This document shows positions 52,455 through 61,150 of a stretch of 64,000 bases of DNA, piece after piece. Location: contig JASGHF010000002.1 in NCBI GenBank assembly GCA_047602465.1, forward strand, positions 372,001 to 436,000, read 5' to 3'. Below the pieces are notes generated by a model, which was not told where the DNA came from, did no database searches, and worked only from the letters and a program-made list of their open reading frames with translations. The position numbers and the translations under genes were made by a program. The DNA is from JADZAI01 sp047602465. GTDB lineage: Bacteria > Pseudomonadota > Alphaproteobacteria > Micropepsales > Micropepsaceae. The stretch's first letter is position 1, and each line of letters opens with the position of its first letter.

Positions 52455-53405
52455 TTAACGCGCGGCCGTGCGGGCGCGCGCCTCGGCCAGAACGTCGGCC
52501 AGCGTCGTCTCGAACGCGATGGCGCCGCGCCACCCGATCAGCCTGCCCGCCAGCGCGGGGTCGCCGACCATGGCGGGAAGCCGGGCTGCCCGCTGCCGCT
52601 GGGGATCGCCGGCGACTTCGAACTGCGCGGTGCTGAGACGCCGCAGGCCGTCCAGCACGTCCCGCACCGGGCGTCCGGTTCCCGAGGCGAGATTGATCGC
52701 CGTGCCGGGCGCGAGGCTGCGGCCCTGCGCCAGCATCAGCACATAGCCCCTGACGATGTCCCGGACATCGCTGAAGTCCCGCACATCGTCCAGCCAGCCG
52801 ACGCGCATGACGGGCGGCTGCGTCCCGGCCTCGATGGCGGCCACCTGCCCGGCGAAGGCGGGGGCGACAAAGGCCGCGCTCTGTCCCGGCCCGGTGTGAT
52901 TGAAGGGCCGCGCGATCAGCGCATGAAGCCCGCGCGCCGCCGCGTCCATCACCGCCGCCTCCGCCGCGGCCTTGCTGCGGGCATAGGCCGAAACCGGCTT
53001 CAGCGGCGCGGTTTCCGGGGTCGGCCGCCCGCCCGCAAGACTGTCGCCATAGACCTCGCTGGAAGAGATCGCGAGGAACAGCGCATCCGGCGCATGGGCG
53101 AGAACCGCCTCCGCCATGGCGCGCGTGCCGCCTGCATTCGTCCGCAACGCCGCGTCAGGATCGGCGTTGGCGGCGGCGACGTCGGCCTGCCCCGCCAGAT
53201 GAACGACCATGTCGGGACGGGCGCTGGCGACGGCCTCGGCTGCGGCGGCTTCATTCGTCACGTCCAGCGGCGGAAGGCCCGTGCTGCGCGGCCCGCCGAA
53301 CTGGATCGCGACGGCGCCGGGAAGACCTGTCTGAAGCGCAGGCGCCAGATGACGGCCAGCGAAGCCGCTGGCGCCGGTGACGAGTACGCGCGGCCCCCGG
53401 GTCAC
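52455..53405 (-). CDS. rmd: GDP-6-deoxy-D-mannose reductase
   Basis: The 316-residue SDR starts at GTG 53405 with VLVTGASGFAGRHLAPALQ. It has LAISSSEVYGDSLAGG, catalytic YARSKAAAEAAVMDA and ARPFNHTGPGQSAAFVAP; the RPFNHTGPGQ segment is the RMD hallmark. It reduces the Gmd product to GDP-D-rhamnose. It lies four bases after the gmd stop. With fcl elsewhere, both GDP-fucose and GDP-rhamnose can be made. Confidence 0.85.
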   Translation of the reverse strand: MTRGPRVLVTGASGFAGRHLAPALQTGLPGAVAIQFGGPRSTGLPPLDVTNEAAAAEAVASARPDMVVHLAGQADVAAANADPDAALRTNAGGTRAMAEAVLAHAPDALFLAISSSEVYGDSLAGGRPTPETAPLKPVSAYARSKAAAEAAVMDAAARGLHALIARPFNHTGPGQSAAFVAPAFAGQVAAIEAGTQPPVMRVGWLDDVRDFSDVRDIVRGYVLMLAQGRSLAPGTAINLASGTGRPVRDVLDGLRRLSTAQFEVAGDPQRQRAARLPAMVGDPALAGRLIGWRGAIAFETTLADVLAEARARTAAR

Positions 53406-53409
53406 CCGC

Positions 53410-54480
53410 CTAGAACGCGGCGCTCAGCGCGCCCGGCGCCTTCTGGCGGGCGCGATCCGCCTCGACCATCTCCTTGACGAGATCGCCGAACGGCACTGTG
53501 TGCTTCCAGCCAAGCTTCTCATGCGCCTTGGTCGGATCGCCGATCAGCAGATCGACCTCGGTCGGGCGGAAATAGCGCGCATCGACGCTGACCAGAACCT
53601 TGCCCGACCTGGTGCAGATACCCTGTTCGTCAACGCCCTGGCCGCGCCACTCCAGCGTGACGCCGATGCAGGCGAAGGCGAGATCGACGAAGCGGCGGAC
53701 CGAATGCGTCTCGCCCGTCGCCAGAACATAGTCGCTGGCCTCGTCCTGCTGCACGATGCGCCACATGCCCTCGACATAGTCGCGGGCATGGCCCCAGTCG
53801 CGCTGCGCGTCGAGATTGCCGAGATAAAGCCGCTCCTGCGCACCGGCCTCGATCGCCGCCACGGCGCGGGTGATCTTGCGCGTGACGAAGGTTTCGCCGC
53901 GCAGCGGGCTTTCGTGGTTGAACAGGATGCCGTTCGACGCATGCACGCCGAACGCCTCGCGATAATTCACCGTCGCCCAGAAGGCGTAGAGCTTCGCCAC
54001 GGCATAGGGCGAACGCGGATAGAACGGCGTCGTCTCGCGCTGGGGAATTTCCTGCGCCTTGCCGTAAAGCTCCGACGTCGACGCCTGGTAGAACCTGGTC
54101 GTCTTCTGGATACCCAGAACGCGGATCGCCTCCAGCAGGCGCAGCGTGCCCAGCGCGTCGGCGTTGGCGGTGTATTCCGGCGTCTCGAACGAGACGGCGA
54201 CATGGCTCTGCGCGGCGAGATTGTAGATTTCGTCCGGGCGGATCTCGTTCACCAGCCGCATCAAATTGGTGGAATCCGTCATGTCGCCATAGTCGAGCGC
54301 CAGCCGCGCGCCATGCGTGTGCGGATCGTGATAGAGGTGGTCGATACGCGATGTGTTGAACGACGACGACCGCCGCTTCAGTCCGTGAACCGTGTAGCCC
54401 TTCGCCAGCAGCAGCTCTGCGAGATAGGCGCCATCCTGGCCTGTGATGCCGGTGATCAGAGCGGTCTTGGGAGAGGTCAT
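53410..54480 (-). CDS. gmd: GDP-mannose 4,6-dehydratase
   Basis: The 356-residue SDR has ALITGITGQDGAYLAELLLAK, FYQASTSELYGKAQEIPQRE, catalytic PYAVAKLYAFW, FNHESPLRGETFVTRKI and LGNLDAQRDWGHARDYVEGM. All are diagnostic. It converts GDP-mannose to GDP-4-keto-6-deoxy-mannose, the branch point for Fcl and Rmd. ATG 54480 is chosen because the TGI motif starts eight residues later. Confidence 0.97.
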   Translation of the reverse strand: MTSPKTALITGITGQDGAYLAELLLAKGYTVHGLKRRSSSFNTSRIDHLYHDPHTHGARLALDYGDMTDSTNLMRLVNEIRPDEIYNLAAQSHVAVSFETPEYTANADALGTLRLLEAIRVLGIQKTTRFYQASTSELYGKAQEIPQRETTPFYPRSPYAVAKLYAFWATVNYREAFGVHASNGILFNHESPLRGETFVTRKITRAVAAIEAGAQERLYLGNLDAQRDWGHARDYVEGMWRIVQQDEASDYVLATGETHSVRRFVDLAFACIGVTLEWRGQGVDEQGICTRSGKVLVSVDARYFRPTEVDLLIGDPTKAHEKLGWKHTVPFGDLVKEMVEADRARQKAPGALSAAF

Positions 54481-54520
54481 TCGCGAGATAGAAGCCGGGA
54501 GACGCTGCAGGGCCGCATTC

Positions 54521-54552
54521 AAAGGAAACGCGGGCCGGCGACACCGGCCCGC
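54521..54552 (-). terminator. Terminator of the 54602 gene
   Basis: On the minus strand, GCGGGCCGG, loop TGTCG, CCGGCCCGC, then GTTTCCTTTG. It lies between the 54602 stop and the gmd start. Confidence 0.7.
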
Positions 54553-54601
54553 GCGCATAACATTGCTTTCGGCGGACGCCAAGCCGCGCCGGAGGCCGCC
54601 T

Positions 54602-55705
54602 TCAGTGGCCGACGCCGCCGGTCAGCTCCAGACCCGAAAGGTCCACTTCACCGGGCGCCAGGCCGCCGCCCGTCGCATAGGTCTGCTCATACGCGACCTC
54701 GGCATAGTCGCCGCCCTGCGCTTCCAGCGTGCGTTCGGCCTTGGCCGACATCGGACGCTTGGCGCGGCACATCAGCTCGCCGCCGCGGGTGCGGATCAGC
54801 GCATCGCCGCCATCGCAATCCTTGTAGGACGAGCCGTCCGAGGTGCGCACGGCGCCCGCGACATCCTCGGTGCCGGTCGTGAACGAGACGCGCAGCATGC
54901 GGTCGCCGGCGCAGCGGAAGACCTCGCCGTCATAGTCGTCGCGGCCGTCCGACGTGCTCACGCGGATCGCCGGATGCTCATTGCCCTTGCCGTCGATGCA
55001 GATCGCGGCGAGGTGCTGGACGCGGCGCTGATACGTCACGACGTTCAGCTTGCCGAGTTCGGTGGAACGCGCCCGCTCGATCACCACGACGGCGGTCGAA
55101 CGGCGGCCCACGACCACCCTCTGCGTGCGCGCATAGGGAATGTAGCGGGTCTTTTCCTTGTAGATGGTCTTCTCCTTGTACTTGTAGATGACCTTCTTCT
55201 CGTACTTCTTGCCCCACTTCTTGTCGTGCTTGCCGCCCTTGTCGTGCGGCTTGTCGTGGCCGCCCTGGCAGCCGCATTTGTCCTTGTCGCCCTTGTCGTG
55301 ACCTTTGTCGTGGCCTTTGTCGCCGTGGCCGCCCTTGCCGCCGCCGGCATGGCCGCCGCCCAGCGGGCCGCCTTCCCACACCGCCTCGGTGCTTTCGTAG
55401 CTCCACTCCTTCGACGTCACCTTGCCGACGCCGCCCTCGGCGCGGCGCACCATGTACTCCGCCGACCAGAACCCCGTCCCGAACAGGGTCGCGCTGCCGG
55501 ATGCATAGGCCTGGTCGTAATAGAGGCCGTATTCAGGGCTGGGATCGGGCAGCGGCACCGCAGTGCCGGAACCGTCGCCCCAGGCGCCCTTGCCGAAGAC
55601 ATTGCCCGAATTCGTGTAGGGACGATCGAACCCGCCCAGGGCGTCCTGCGCGGCGGCGGTGCCGGCCAGACAGGCGGCGAAAGCGAGAAGGTGGATCGTG
55701 CGCAT
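54602..55705 (-). CDS. Secreted protein with Gly/His/Asp/Lys-rich and Lys/Tyr-rich segments
   Basis: I do not recognise this 367-residue protein. It has a clear signal peptide (MRTIHLLAFAACLAGTAAAQ). After it come about 90 residues rich in Gly, Tyr and aromatics, then low-complexity GGHGDKGHDKGHDKGDKDK (about residues 115-140) with KCGCQGG, then a Lys/Tyr stretch (KKWGKKYEKKVIYKYKEK). A more globular, Cys-containing half (about 200-345) follows. The His/Asp/Lys run could bind metal or polyanionic polysaccharide. ATG 55705 is chosen for the signal peptide. Neighbours are gmd and a PAS protein. Confidence 0.75.
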   Translation of the reverse strand: MRTIHLLAFAACLAGTAAAQDALGGFDRPYTNSGNVFGKGAWGDGSGTAVPLPDPSPEYGLYYDQAYASGSATLFGTGFWSAEYMVRRAEGGVGKVTSKEWSYESTEAVWEGGPLGGGHAGGGKGGHGDKGHDKGHDKGDKDKCGCQGGHDKPHDKGGKHDKKWGKKYEKKVIYKYKEKTIYKEKTRYIPYARTQRVVVGRRSTAVVVIERARSTELGKLNVVTYQRRVQHLAAICIDGKGNEHPAIRVSTSDGRDDYDGEVFRCAGDRMLRVSFTTGTEDVAGAVRTSDGSSYKDCDGGDALIRTRGGELMCRAKRPMSAKAERTLEAQGGDYAEVAYEQTYATGGGLAPGEVDLSGLELTGGVGH

Positions 55706-55777
55706 CGGGGAACCTGCGGGATTCGGATGTGTGTGCCGTGTTGGGACACTAGCCGATCGAATTGCGCCGTCGCCTGA

Positions 55778-55794
55778 AACCTTTCGCAAAGGTT
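55778..55794. repeat. Perfect inverted repeat AACCTTT-CGC-AAAGGTT
   Basis: Seven-bp arms with a three-base loop, 73 bases before the minus-strand secreted-protein start and about 180 before the PAS gene. It could be an operator. Confidence 0.45.
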
Positions 55795-55885
55795 AATCCC
55801 GCAAGGCGGCACAGAATGACCACGCCGCGCCGTTGAAGGCCGGGATTTCGCTGCGTTTCCGGGGTTCTCCGTCCGCGCCAACTCA

Positions 55886-55901
55886 TGGCACGCCTCATGC
55901 T
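55886..55901 (+). promoter_or_regulatory. Sigma-54-like promoter before the PAS_5 gene
   Basis: TGGCACGCCTCATGCT has GG and GC ten bases apart and one mismatch to TGGCACG-N4-TTGCW. It lies 73 bases before the chosen ATG, similar to the HfaD-like promoter distance. Confidence 0.4.
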
Positions 55902-55974
55902 CATCGGGGGCAGAGGCGTGATGCGGACGGCGATGGGGCCGGCGCGGAGGCGCTCGAAAGACTGGATTGGGACC

Positions 55975-56601
55975 ATGCGCCAGGCCGCCGCCACCAAGAT
56001 CCTCGCTTACTGGGACTCGCTGAGCAGCGAAGCCGCCGTTCCGGCCGCAGCCTCGGTCGATCCGCGCGCCCTGAAGGCCCATCTGCCCGATCTTTTCATG
56101 CTGGAGCGGCTGGATCGCGCGGTTTTCGCCTTCCGTCTGGCCGGCACGCGCATGTGCCAGCGCTTCGGGCGCGAGCTGCGCGACCACGATTTCGTCCGCC
56201 TTTTCCCGGCCCAGCAGCATGGCGACGTGCTGGCCCAGCTGAACCGCGCCCTGCAGACGGGCGAATCGGTGGTGATCCGGGCCGGCGCCGTCATGCTCGA
56301 CAACACCACCGTCGGCGCCGAGATCGTCCTGATGCCGCTGACCGACGCCGAGGGCCGCGTCGTGCGCCTGCTGGGCGCGCTGCTGCCGGAAGACAACGAC
56401 GCGCTGCGCAACGGCGAATCCTATGTCGCGCTGCGTCTGGAAGCGGCGCAGACCGGCGCCGCCTATGGCGCGGCGCAGGAAGCGGCGGCGAGCGCGGTTT
56501 TCGCGGCGGCGCGCGAGACGCGCGTGTCGTTCCTGCGCGTCGTGGACGGCTCGAAGGACGACCGCCCCGCTTCCGCCGATATCGCCCGGATTGCGGGCTG
56601 A
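55975..56601 (+). CDS. PAS_5 domain protein
   Basis: The 208-residue protein starts MRQAAATKILAYWDSLSSEA and follows the PAS_5 (PF07310) pattern: VDPRALKAHLPDLFMLER, FRLAGTRMCQRFGRELRDHDF and LMPLTDAEGRVVRLLGALLP. Such alphaproteobacterial PAS proteins have no linked output domain and are of unknown function, perhaps sensing a ligand or binding a partner. ATG 55975 is preferred to upstream in-frame starts because the PAS domain begins there and the upstream part covers a promoter-like site. Confidence 0.82.
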   Translation: MRQAAATKILAYWDSLSSEAAVPAAASVDPRALKAHLPDLFMLERLDRAVFAFRLAGTRMCQRFGRELRDHDFVRLFPAQQHGDVLAQLNRALQTGESVVIRAGAVMLDNTTVGAEIVLMPLTDAEGRVVRLLGALLPEDNDALRNGESYVALRLEAAQTGAAYGAAQEAAASAVFAAARETRVSFLRVVDGSKDDRPASADIARIAG

Positions 56602-56651
56602 TCGCCGGCTGAATTCCGCCCCCGCCCGCCGCAGTTGATTCAAGTTCTGGA

Positions 56652-56679
56652 TTGACGCTTAGGGCATGGTCATTACCCT
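56652..56679 (+). promoter_or_regulatory. Candidate sigma-70 promoter of the 56743-61150 block
   Basis: TTGACG (56652-56657), 16 bases, TACCCT (56674-56679), 63 bases before the ATG. The -10 is weak. Confidence 0.35.
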
Positions 56680-56742
56680 AGCCCGCAGATAGACCTGCAG
56701 GCGCGGAAAGCGCCGCAGACCTCGAATTGCGGGACTTCAGGC

Positions 56743-58245
56743 ATGAGTAGCGGCGACACACAGCCGGCAGATGGCGCGACCGGCATCCGGCCGATTTCAT
56801 TCTGCCAGCTCGGCGGCTGCAACGTGACGCAGGTCATCCGCTTCGTGCCCGGCGGCTGGGTCGGGCCGAACACCGTGCGCTGTTCCACGGCGTCCCTGGT
56901 GGGCGAGCCGGTCGATCCGGCGCTCTACGAACTGCCCCACTGCCCCAAGAAGGCCCGCTTCGTGGAGGGCGACTTCCAGAAGCGCCCCTTCGCCGATCTC
57001 TCAGGCTTCGACTGGGAGGTTCTGCTCATCGACCTGCTGCGCGACTATCTCACGGGCACGGCGGTCTTCGAGGGCGGCCAGGCCACCGAGATCAACGAAT
57101 GGGTCCACGGCGAACCGGTCACGCTGGATGACGTTCTGAAAGTCCCCTATCGCCTGATCCGCTGGAGCGACCCCGAATATTTCGAGCTGTGGTCCGCCTC
57201 GGCGCGAACGCTGTACGAGCGTCTTCTGAAGCCGCGCCTCGATGCCGGCCGTCATGTCGCCATCATCAGGCTGACGCCGGTCACCCACGAATATCGCGAC
57301 AACGGCGAGGGCTACGTCACGCTGCCGGACGGCGGCCGCCACGAATCCTCCGAGATGCTCGCGCGGATGTACGACTTCGCGGCCGCGCTCGACCCGCGCA
57401 TCATCATGCTGGATGTCGAGCCTGAGTTCGCCATCGGCGCGTTCGATGTCGAGAACGGCCCGTTCGCCTATCACATGACGCCGGACTATCACGCGCGGGC
57501 GGCCGATCTTCTGTGCGCGCGCATCGGCGTTCCGGCCGATATCGCCGCCGCCCATATCGCCGCTGTCCGTCTGAAGGAAACCCATCGCCGCTACACCGCG
57601 CAGCTGGAGCGGGAAGCGAAGCTGAAGGACGAGCGCGAGGCCGCGAGGCGCGACCTCGACATCCTGCGCGCGCGGTTCGCCAATGCCGAGGCCGGCGCCG
57701 CCGAGCTCCGGGCCGACCTCGCGGTGACGCGCGACCGGCTGGCGGCCGCCATGCCCGTCCATGACGGCAAGGACGACATCATCGCCGCGCTCACCAGCCG
57801 CCTCGGCGTCGAGATGCAGCGCGCCGCCGACGCCGGCCGCGCCGCCGCGCAAAGCGAGGCCCGCCACGCGGCGGAGATGGCGGCGCGTGAGCGGACCCTC
57901 GAAGCCCTCGGGCGCGACCACGAACACGTGATGGAGAATTTCCGCGAGCACATCGCGCAATACGATCTGCTGCGCGAGGAGATCGACCGCCGCGATGCGA
58001 TGCAGGATGAGACCTACGAGCAGGTTCTCGGCCTCTCCCGCCAGATCCGCGCGTTCGCGGAACGCTGGGCCGCCCAGCCGGAGGCGATGGCGCAGGCGAA
58101 CATGGATGCGACGGCGGCCGTTGCGGAGATGGAAGCGAAACTCAGGACCGCCATTGACGCGGTTGAGGCCCTTTCGGCGGCGTCGGACGGGCTTCAGCCG
58201 GACGCGCCCCAGCGGCCCGGCGCACTCAATCCCGCAACGGCCTAG
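56743..58245 (+). CDS. DUF6270-like protein with C-terminal coiled coil
   Basis: The 500-residue protein has an N-terminal SGNH-like domain resembling DUF6270: FCQLGGCNVTQVIRFVPGG at the start, DWEVLLIDLLRDYLTGTAVF near 88-107 and DPEYFELWSASARTLYERLL. A long alpha-helical coiled coil (about 285-470) follows. In DUF6270 the first motif is normally a GSC..R type; here it reads GGCNVT, so catalysis is doubtful. DUF6270 genes are common in capsule loci. The next three genes share its direction, and the methyltransferase is three bases away. Confidence 0.65.
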   Translation: MSSGDTQPADGATGIRPISFCQLGGCNVTQVIRFVPGGWVGPNTVRCSTASLVGEPVDPALYELPHCPKKARFVEGDFQKRPFADLSGFDWEVLLIDLLRDYLTGTAVFEGGQATEINEWVHGEPVTLDDVLKVPYRLIRWSDPEYFELWSASARTLYERLLKPRLDAGRHVAIIRLTPVTHEYRDNGEGYVTLPDGGRHESSEMLARMYDFAAALDPRIIMLDVEPEFAIGAFDVENGPFAYHMTPDYHARAADLLCARIGVPADIAAAHIAAVRLKETHRRYTAQLEREAKLKDEREAARRDLDILRARFANAEAGAAELRADLAVTRDRLAAAMPVHDGKDDIIAALTSRLGVEMQRAADAGRAAAQSEARHAAEMAARERTLEALGRDHEHVMENFREHIAQYDLLREEIDRRDAMQDETYEQVLGLSRQIRAFAERWAAQPEAMAQANMDATAAVAEMEAKLRTAIDAVEALSAASDGLQPDAPQRPGALNPATA

Positions 58246-58248
58246 TCG

Positions 58249-59088
58249 ATGAGACTTCATCGCCTGCGCTCGTTCCATGAGTTCGAGCTTCACGCCATTC
58301 GTGACGACGACACCTACAAGGCCGAGCTTGCGGCGCTCGAGGCGCTGGTCCCCAAGACCGGAAAGTCATTCACGATTCCCGGCTACTCCTGCACCGCACA
58401 GGCGCATGTGAACTTCCGCGTCATCGTGTCGGAAGAACCGAAGCGCTACGTGAACTGGCGCGAAACCGTCGATTGCCCGATCACGGGCTTCAACAACCGG
58501 ATGCGCTCCACGATCCAGCTGCTCGACACCGAGGCCGGGCTTTACCCCAGTTCGCGCATCTATCTGACCGAACAGCTGACGCCGATGTACGCCTATCTGC
58601 GCAAGCGCTTTCCGCTGACCATCGGCAGCGAATTCCTGGGCGACGGTCAGACGCCCGGCTGGGTCAACCCCAGGGGCATCCGCCACGAAGACCTCACGCA
58701 GCTCAGCTTCGAACCTGAAAGTTTCGATGCCGTCGTCTCGCTCGACGTCATGGAACACATCCCCAATTTTCCCGATGCCTTCCGGGAAACGGCGCGCGTC
58801 CTTGTGCCGGGCGGAAAGATGATCTGGTCCGCCCCCTTCGTCGATCTCCTGCCGCAGAACCACATCATGGCGCGCATCGTGGACGGGGAAATCGAGTACC
58901 TGACCGAGCCGGAATATCATGGCGACCCCGTCACCAATGAAGGCGTCCTCTGCTACACGCGCTTCGGCTGGGAAGTCCTGCAGCAGGCGAAGCAGAATGG
59001 CTTTCGCGACGCCTACGCGCTCACCTTCCACGCCCCCGAATACGGCTATGTCGGCGCGAGACAGTATCTCTTCGTCTGCGTGAAATAA
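58249..59088 (+). CDS. SAM-dependent methyltransferase
   Basis: The 279-residue protein has a class I methyltransferase late motif: FDAVVSLDVMEHIPNFPDAF, then ETARVLVPGGKMIWSAPFVD, characteristic of polysaccharide and lipid methyltransferases. The usual glycine loop is divergent (LTIGSEFLGDGQTP), so the SAM-binding start is not obvious. A Cys/aromatic N-terminus (YSCTAQAHVNFRV) is typical of a subfamily in capsule loci. ATG 58249 is three bases after the upstream stop. Confidence 0.8.
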   Translation: MRLHRLRSFHEFELHAIRDDDTYKAELAALEALVPKTGKSFTIPGYSCTAQAHVNFRVIVSEEPKRYVNWRETVDCPITGFNNRMRSTIQLLDTEAGLYPSSRIYLTEQLTPMYAYLRKRFPLTIGSEFLGDGQTPGWVNPRGIRHEDLTQLSFEPESFDAVVSLDVMEHIPNFPDAFRETARVLVPGGKMIWSAPFVDLLPQNHIMARIVDGEIEYLTEPEYHGDPVTNEGVLCYTRFGWEVLQQAKQNGFRDAYALTFHAPEYGYVGARQYLFVCVK

Positions 59089-59160
59089 GCCGCCCGCTGG
59101 ATCGCCTGACCGCGCCGCATTATCTAGACAAGCCAGTCCGGCAGGCACCACGAGTCGCGA

Positions 59161-60231
59161 ATGACCAACCCCTATCAAGACAAGCCTGACGCCGCGTTCT
59201 GGCGCAGGTCCGTGTCAGGGCGAACCGCTGAAGATATCGACCCGGTCGTGAACGCGCCGTTCCGGATCGGCCCGTCCGACCGCATTGCAACGGCAGGAAG
59301 CTGCTTCGCTCAGCACATCGCGCGAACGCTGCGCGATCGGGGAATGAAGTACCTCGTGACCGAAGAGCGCCCCGGCACGCCGGGGGCGGCGGACGAGAAT
59401 TACGGCGTCTTTCCGGCGCGTTTCGCCAACATCTATACCGTTCGCCAGCTTCTGCAGCTCTTCCAGCGCGCCTATGGCCTCTTCGATCCGGCCGAACGGG
59501 TCTGGCGCGATGCCAGGGGACGCTATCTCGATCCCTTCAGGCCACGGATTCAGACCGACGGTTTCGCGACCGCCGACGAGGTCGAGGAAGACCGCGAAGC
59601 CCATCTCGACGCCGTGCAGACGATGTTTGAAACCTGCAATGTGCTCGTCTTCACGCTGGGCCTGACTGAAGGCTGGGTATCGACGAAAGATGGCGCGGTT
59701 TTTCCCGTGCCGCCGGGCGTGGTGACGAACGACGTTCCGGCGGACGGCTACGCCTATCACAATTTCACTGTGGCCGAGATGACCGCAGACCTCACGACCT
59801 TCATCGGACTGCTTCGCCGCATCAATCCGGGCGTGAGGGTGATCCTCACCGTGTCGCCGGTGGCGCTGGTGGCGACCTATGAGGACCGGCACGTTCTCGT
59901 ATCCAACACCTATTCCAAGGCCGCGCTGCGCGTCGTCGCCGAAGAGGTCAGCCGCGCGGTCGAGGGATGCGCTTACTTTCCGTCCTACGAAATCATCACC
60001 TCTGCCGCCGCCGGACAGCGCTTTCTGGAAAGCGATCTGCGTGAGGTGAGGCCGGAAGGCGTCGCCTACGTGATGTCGATCTTCCAGAAGCACTTCATCG
60101 GACTATCCGACAGCCATCCGGTGGCGGCCGCCCCACGCCCACGCGCTGCGGAGACGGCGATCAGCCAGAGCATTCGGGCGGAACAGCGCGTGATCTGCGA
60201 AGAAGAATTGCTGGATCGCCGCGATGTCTGA
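59161..60231 (+). CDS. GSCFA domain protein
   Basis: The 356-residue protein has the name-giving GSCFA motif at residues 46-50 (RIATAGSCFAQHIARTL). The later TLGLTEGW, VILTVSPVALVATYEDRHVLV and YFPSYEIITS regions fit the GSCFA family of SGNH-type esterases or acyltransferases. They probably add or remove acyl groups on polysaccharide. It is 72 bases from the methyltransferase and overlaps the WcbI-like gene by eight bases. Confidence 0.88.
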   Translation: MTNPYQDKPDAAFWRRSVSGRTAEDIDPVVNAPFRIGPSDRIATAGSCFAQHIARTLRDRGMKYLVTEERPGTPGAADENYGVFPARFANIYTVRQLLQLFQRAYGLFDPAERVWRDARGRYLDPFRPRIQTDGFATADEVEEDREAHLDAVQTMFETCNVLVFTLGLTEGWVSTKDGAVFPVPPGVVTNDVPADGYAYHNFTVAEMTADLTTFIGLLRRINPGVRVILTVSPVALVATYEDRHVLVSNTYSKAALRVVAEEVSRAVEGCAYFPSYEIITSAAAGQRFLESDLREVRPEGVAYVMSIFQKHFIGLSDSHPVAAAPRPRAAETAISQSIRAEQRVICEEELLDRRDV

Positions 60232-61150
60232 CAGCGCTCCGTTCAGCATCGCCGTCGTCGGCGGATGCCAGGCGCGCGGCATCAGGCTCTGGTGCAACGC
60301 CCTGCTGCCCGGCAGCATCGGCGCCGACTGGCACGTCAACGTATCTCCGATCGGCGCGCCTGAGGAAATCGAAAAGCACCTTGGCCGCTTCGACCTGATC
60401 ATTACGCAGATCGCCGACGGTTCGGACACGCCGACCATGGAGCTGGCTTCCTTGCGGGACCGCTATCCCAGCGTGGTCTCGTTGCCCCTCTTCGTCTTCC
60501 CCGGCTTCCACCCCGACATCACGTCGTGCGGCGTAAGGGAACCGACTTCGCATTTCATACGTGGGCCGATAGAGCAGCTTCAGTCCACGCTCGTCATCGC
60601 GGCCTATCAGCTCGGCGTCGAAAGACGGCGCGTGCCCCGGCTCTTCAACAGCCTCGTCTATGAGGAGATGGGCTATCTCGATGCGTTCGAGAGCAGCAGG
60701 GCCGCTGTCACCGCGATCTATGCGGAGCATGGCTACGATATCGCATCCAGTTTCGATACGTGGCTGGAGGACGGCGTGTTCATGTATACGAACAACCATC
60801 CCAGCATGCGCGTTCTGGGAACGCTCGCACGTCAGGCCCTGCTGAAAGCGGGATTGTCGCCTCAGGAGCTGGCCGACGTCGCCGCGCCGCACGACGATCT
60901 GGCGAATTCGGTGCGGTGGCCTACGCACAAATTCATCTCCGCCCGAATTGGCGTGCCGACCGAGCCGTATTACGGGCGGATTGCGTCAGCAGCTACCGGC
61001 GACGGGGACCGTTGGATCGATCTGACGGCCTTCGTGAACGCAAGCTATGACGTGATGAAGAACTTCGCCCCGGCAAGTTTCATCAACACCGAGAAGATCG
61101 CGCACGCGCTTGCGCGGCTTCGCAAGATTCTCGGCGCGCCGGGCGTCTAG
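60224..61150 (+). CDS. WcbI-like capsule acetyltransferase
   Basis: The 308-residue protein starts with IAVVGGCQARGIRLWCNALL (Cys15), the WcbI signature. RFDLIITQIADGSDTPTMEL and PLFVFPGFHPDIT follow, as in Burkholderia pseudomallei WcbI, which acts on the 6-deoxy-manno-heptose capsule, probably as an O-acetyltransferase. This fits the HddA/HddC-GmhB/DmhA genes of the same locus. It starts at ATG 60224 within the last codons of the GSCFA gene. Confidence 0.82.
   Translation: MSDSAPFSIAVVGGCQARGIRLWCNALLPGSIGADWHVNVSPIGAPEEIEKHLGRFDLIITQIADGSDTPTMELASLRDRYPSVVSLPLFVFPGFHPDITSCGVREPTSHFIRGPIEQLQSTLVIAAYQLGVERRRVPRLFNSLVYEEMGYLDAFESSRAAVTAIYAEHGYDIASSFDTWLEDGVFMYTNNHPSMRVLGTLARQALLKAGLSPQELADVAAPHDDLANSVRWPTHKFISARIGVPTEPYYGRIASAATGDGDRWIDLTAFVNASYDVMKNFAPASFINTEKIAHALARLRKILGAPGV

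Larger units (their letters stand above)
55706..55974. other. Divergent intergenic region between the secreted protein and the PAS gene
   Basis: About 270 bases hold a 7-bp inverted repeat AACCTTT-CGC-AAAGGTT (55778-55794) and a sigma-54-like element (55886-55901). I see no gene. Confidence 0.5.

Noticed and set aside
54900..55400. Repetitive DNA at the Gly-His-Asp-Lys segment as a CRISPR or tandem-repeat array
   Set aside because: The repeats are short, irregular codons of one protein with no spacers.
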